DNA of 25,667 bases from the NCBI GenBank assembly GCA_040081075.1, contig JBEBHJ010000057.1:1-25667 (forward strand), given 5' to 3'. Below the pieces are notes generated by a model. The model was not told where the DNA came from and searched no databases. It saw only the letters and a list, made by a program, of their open reading frames with translations. The stretch comes from JANJUB01 sp040081075. Its GTDB lineage: Bacteria > Armatimonadota > Fimbriimonadia > Fimbriimonadales > Fimbriimonadaceae. Shown in pieces: positions 23,653 to 25,667 of this stretch (its first letter is position 1; each line of letters begins with the position of its first letter). The translations under genes and the position numbers were made by a program.

Positions 23653-23977
23653 GTCTTTACGTTTTGTTGATTGGTTAGTAGTTGTGGCGCTCGCCGTTTC
23701 GGCGGGGTTCTTTGTTGTTTTTGGTGACGGAGCAATGGCTGCACTCCTTGTTGGTTCGGCTTTACTTATCTGGCGCAACAGGTGGTGGTCTCACTTGCTT
23801 TCGGCGGGGATCACGTTTTTTGCGGGCATGCTCGCCTTCATTCTATGTGACTCCGGCAGCAGAAGCGAGAACGTATTGTTGCATCCGTTTCATCAGGTTG
23901 TGATCTACTTTGCCGGCTATGGAGTGCTTAGATGTGTAAGCCTTCTTGCGATCAAACTCACCGAAAAGGGCGATTAG
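23642..23977 (+). CDS. Small membrane protein of unknown family
   Basis: Up to 111 residues. The start is uncertain: TTG at 23642 overlaps the end of the aldehyde dehydrogenase gene by 11 bp, and GTG at 23684 is an alternative; no ATG suits. It contains about four hydrophobic segments (WLVVVALAVSAGFFVVFG, MAALLVGSALLIW, LLSAGITFFAGMLAFIL, VVIYFAGYGVLRCVSLLAIKL) joined by short loops with RNRWW. I recognise no family. The 3' end is followed within 20 nt by the pirin gene. The overlap suggests co-expression with the dehydrogenase. Confidence 0.55.
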   Translation: MIFESLRFVDWLVVVALAVSAGFFVVFGDGAMAALLVGSALLIWRNRWWSHLLSAGITFFAGMLAFILCDSGSRSENVLLHPFHQVVIYFAGYGVLRCVSLLAIKLTEKGD

Positions 23978-23996
23978 ACGTAGAATTAGACAAATT

Positions 23997-24692
23997 ATGA
24001 TTGCAATCCGTAAAGCAAACGATCGCTTCCATACCGAAATTGCCTGGCTTGATAGCTGGCACACCTTTTCCTTTGGCGACCATTTTGACCGCAACTTCAT
24101 GAGCTTTCGAAGTCTGCGAGTGATTAACGATGACATTATCGGTGCCGGCCAAGGGTTCGGGATGCACCCGCACCGCGACATGGAAATCGTCACCTACATG
24201 CTCGATGGTGAGCTTGCTCACAGGGACAGTATGGGAAACGGCGCGACAATCCGGCCGGGAGTTATCCAAAGGATGAGTGCTGGGCGTGGGCTCATGCACG
24301 CTGAGGCGAACGCGAGCCAAACAGAGTCATGCCGACTCTTGCAAATTTGGATCATGCCCGAATCCCAAGCCCTAGAGCCAACCTACGAGGATCGCGCTTT
24401 CCCCGATCTCGATTCCGGAAATCTTGTTTTGATTTGTAGTCATGAAGGTCGGGATGGGTCGATGAAAATCAACCAAGATGCCTCCATGTATGCCTGCCGT
24501 CTCCCATCTGGTCAAGCTCAGACTTTAGAGATTTCAGAGGGAAGATTTGCTTGGGTCCAGGTTGCTGATGGTGAGATAGCCCTCAACGGAGAATCGATTG
24601 CAAGAGGGGATGGGGCAGCAGTTTCCTTTGAAACCGTGCTCACGTTCGAGGCGGGAACGGATTCGGAGTTTCTTGTTTTTGACTTGGCCTAG
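23997..24692 (+). CDS. Pirin family protein (YhhW-like bicupin)
   Basis: A 231-residue cytosolic bicupin. The N-terminal cupin holds the metal set H57 and H59 (MHPHRD), H101 and E103 (GLMHAEAN), plus SWHTFSFGDHFD and GVIQRMSAGRG, all standard for pirins. E. coli YhhW, the closest model, has quercetin 2,3-dioxygenase activity in vitro; the physiological role is unclear. The C-terminal cupin (about 150-231) lacks these ligands. The ATG at 23997 is chosen over an upstream reading because the family starts there (MIAIRKANDRFHTEIAWLDSWHTF) and TAGAAT (23981-23986) lies 10 nt before it. No ribosome site is present. Confidence 0.93.
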   Translation: MIAIRKANDRFHTEIAWLDSWHTFSFGDHFDRNFMSFRSLRVINDDIIGAGQGFGMHPHRDMEIVTYMLDGELAHRDSMGNGATIRPGVIQRMSAGRGLMHAEANASQTESCRLLQIWIMPESQALEPTYEDRAFPDLDSGNLVLICSHEGRDGSMKINQDASMYACRLPSGQAQTLEISEGRFAWVQVADGEIALNGESIARGDGAAVSFETVLTFEAGTDSEFLVFDLA

Positions 24693-24737
24693 GGGCAGCG
24701 TTACCTCGCAATTTTACGGTAATTGGACGTCTCGCAG

Positions 24738-24796
24738 TTGGCAGTATTGCCTGGCATGTCGTACAATGCAAGGTAACTGGAAATTCCAGTTGGAGG
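24738..24796 (+). promoter_or_regulatory. Promoter, leader palindrome and ribosome site of the PEP-CTERM gene
   Basis: TTGGCA (24738-24743), an 18-nt spacer, TACAAT (24762-24767), then a leader of about 27 nt. The leader opens with a 17-nt palindrome, AACTGGAAATTCCAGTT (24775-24791, 8-bp arms), directly next to GGAGG (24792-24796) 4 nt before the ATG. The palindrome could be an operator at +1 or a hairpin controlling ribosome access. Confidence 0.6.
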
Positions 24797-24800
24797 ACTT

Positions 24801-25598
24801 ATGAAAAGACAGATATTGATCGCGTTAGCGGCTTGCGTGTTGCCCACAATGGCATCGGCCCAGGTAAGTGCTCTTTACGTTTCGGACTTTAACTCTTCTC
24901 GGACGGCGATTGTTCAGGGTGGAGTAGTAACGGGGATGTTCAACCGGGCTCAAGCAGGCGACTTTGCTCTTGCTATCGGATCGACGATCCGGAGTTATGG
25001 CCGAAATTCAGGAGATACGGGGAATGAATATAGCTTGTCCGGAGGATTCATTGGCTCGTTCGGCAATACAAACCCTGGCTTTGTTGACACCTACGATGGG
25101 GCATCGGATGGCAATCGAACGTGGTCCGTAGCGCACAATGATTTTGGGTCACCTGAATTTGCGGTTATTCAAGCGAGTTCAAACTGGGCCGGTGGCTCAA
25201 AGGTTTGGGCACCCGCTGATCGAAGTTCAGGCATAACATACGACAACACCGACGACACTCTCTGGATTGCGAAGAATGTTAGTGGTAGCGATGGCATCAT
25301 GCACTACTCAACGTCGGGAGCATTGCTCGGCGGCTTCTCTTTTGGATTCTTGGACGGCGCTGGCTATGGCCTGGCCCTCGATCGGGCTGATAATACTCTC
25401 TGGCTGACAGGCGCTTTTGGAACCGCCGGAACCCTGTTTCAGTTTTCAAAAACCGGAACGCTGTTGAACACCGTGAACGTTTCCGGGCTCAATGGCTTCA
25501 ACGCGATGAGCGCTGAGTTTAGTTCTGTTCCAGAGCCGGCCTCGATGGCCGTTCTTGGCCTCGGAGTTGCCGCACTCTTGAGGCGACGAAGAAAGTAG
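24801..25598 (+). CDS. Secreted PEP-CTERM protein
   Basis: 265 residues. MKRQILIALAACVLPTMASAQ is a signal peptide with cleavage after ASA. The C terminus, from about 243, has VPEPASMAVLGLGVAALL followed by RRRRK: the PEP-CTERM sorting tail recognised by an exosortase, which anchors or releases the protein at the outer surface. The middle is a Gly/Ser/Asn-rich beta structure with repeated DN-TLW strands (YDNTDDTLWIAKNVSG, DRADNTLWLTGAFG), possibly a propeller-like adhesion or matrix domain. No exosortase or polysaccharide genes are in the window. It has its own promoter and the best ribosome site here, and a strong hairpin follows the stop. The function beyond surface sorting is unknown. Confidence 0.9.
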   Translation: MKRQILIALAACVLPTMASAQVSALYVSDFNSSRTAIVQGGVVTGMFNRAQAGDFALAIGSTIRSYGRNSGDTGNEYSLSGGFIGSFGNTNPGFVDTYDGASDGNRTWSVAHNDFGSPEFAVIQASSNWAGGSKVWAPADRSSGITYDNTDDTLWIAKNVSGSDGIMHYSTSGALLGGFSFGFLDGAGYGLALDRADNTLWLTGAFGTAGTLFQFSKTGTLLNTVNVSGLNGFNAMSAEFSSVPEPASMAVLGLGVAALLRRRRK

Positions 25599-25606
25599 AT
25601 TATCAT

Positions 25607-25632
25607 CGTGAGCCCCGGTAACGGGGCTCACG
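25607..25632 (+). terminator. Hairpin after the PEP-CTERM gene
   Basis: Perfect 11-bp GC-rich arms CGTGAGCCCCG and CGGGGCTCACG (25607-25617, 25622-25632) with a GTAA tetraloop (GNRA class), 8 nt past the TAG. There is no T-tract after it, as with other hairpins here, so termination is likely but may need other factors. The final 35 bases hold nothing recognisable. Confidence 0.65.
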
Positions 25633-25667
25633 ACATCTCGAGGAACGCATCTTGGGTTTCTCGTGTT

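Noticed and set aside
1..25667. tRNA, rRNA, CRISPR array, integrase, transposase or phage genes
   Set aside because: I looked for cloverleaf-type sequences, regularly spaced repeats and recombinase motifs on both strands and saw none.

Overview
The window reads as a chromosomal, mostly housekeeping stretch from a free-living Gram-negative-type bacterium with about 50-55% GC. The last complete gene encodes a secreted protein ending in a PEP-CTERM sorting tail (Val-Pro-Glu-Pro, hydrophobic run, Arg/Lys cluster). Lipoproteins, DUF1080 and DUF4331 proteins, PA14/beta-propeller proteins and very short weakly charged signal peptides are also present. Together these suggest Armatimonadota (Fimbriimonadia-like) or a related environmental phylum. 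This placement is inference from style and gene content; there is no rRNA or tRNA to confirm it.

Layout. 1-2.7 kb: the tail of an unknown gene, a DinB-like protein, ribosome-assembly GTPase RsgA (convergent, 8 bp overlap) and a secreted DUF1080 protein. 2.7-7.0 kb: a minus-strand pair, a diverged GH38-like glycosidase followed after 21 bp by a SulP anion transporter. 7.1-12.3 kb: plus-strand genes for a small exported Cys/His protein, the ComM/YifB AAA ATPase, and a coupled three-gene run (secreted protein, membrane-anchored RraB-like protein, PA14/propeller protein). 12.3-15.3 kb: an M20 amidohydrolase divergent from msrA, then a tandem universal stress protein directly followed by a decayed 3' fragment of a second msrA. 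15.4-19.9 kb: a membrane/alpha-repeat protein convergent with a minus-strand operon holding a DUF4331 protein split into two exported halves plus a TPR lipoprotein. 20.1-22.1 kb: a cysteine-rich copper-storage-like protein, and a methyltransferase abutting folE2 with no spacer. 22.1-25.6 kb: an ALDH7-type aldehyde dehydrogenase, a small membrane protein, a pirin and the PEP-CTERM protein.

Expression signals. Many starts have no Shine-Dalgarno but carry a -10-like hexamer 4-10 nt upstream of the start codon (clearest at 280 and 13469), which suggests frequent leaderless transcripts. Genes inside operons (9955, 18493, 19153, 19847, 20443) and the PEP-CTERM gene instead have purine-rich ribosome sites. 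Several hairpins end genes, none with a clear T-tract.

There is no defence island, CRISPR array, prophage or intact transposon. The points most worth a second look are the msrA relic, a palindromic repeat-like insertion read in frame through the glycosidase gene, the split DUF4331 pair, and the RraB-like gene coupled between two export-associated genes. No gene-free stretch exceeds 300 bases; the longest are 1835-2036, 15143-15396 (the msrA relic) and 19848-20113 (promoter and inverted repeats).
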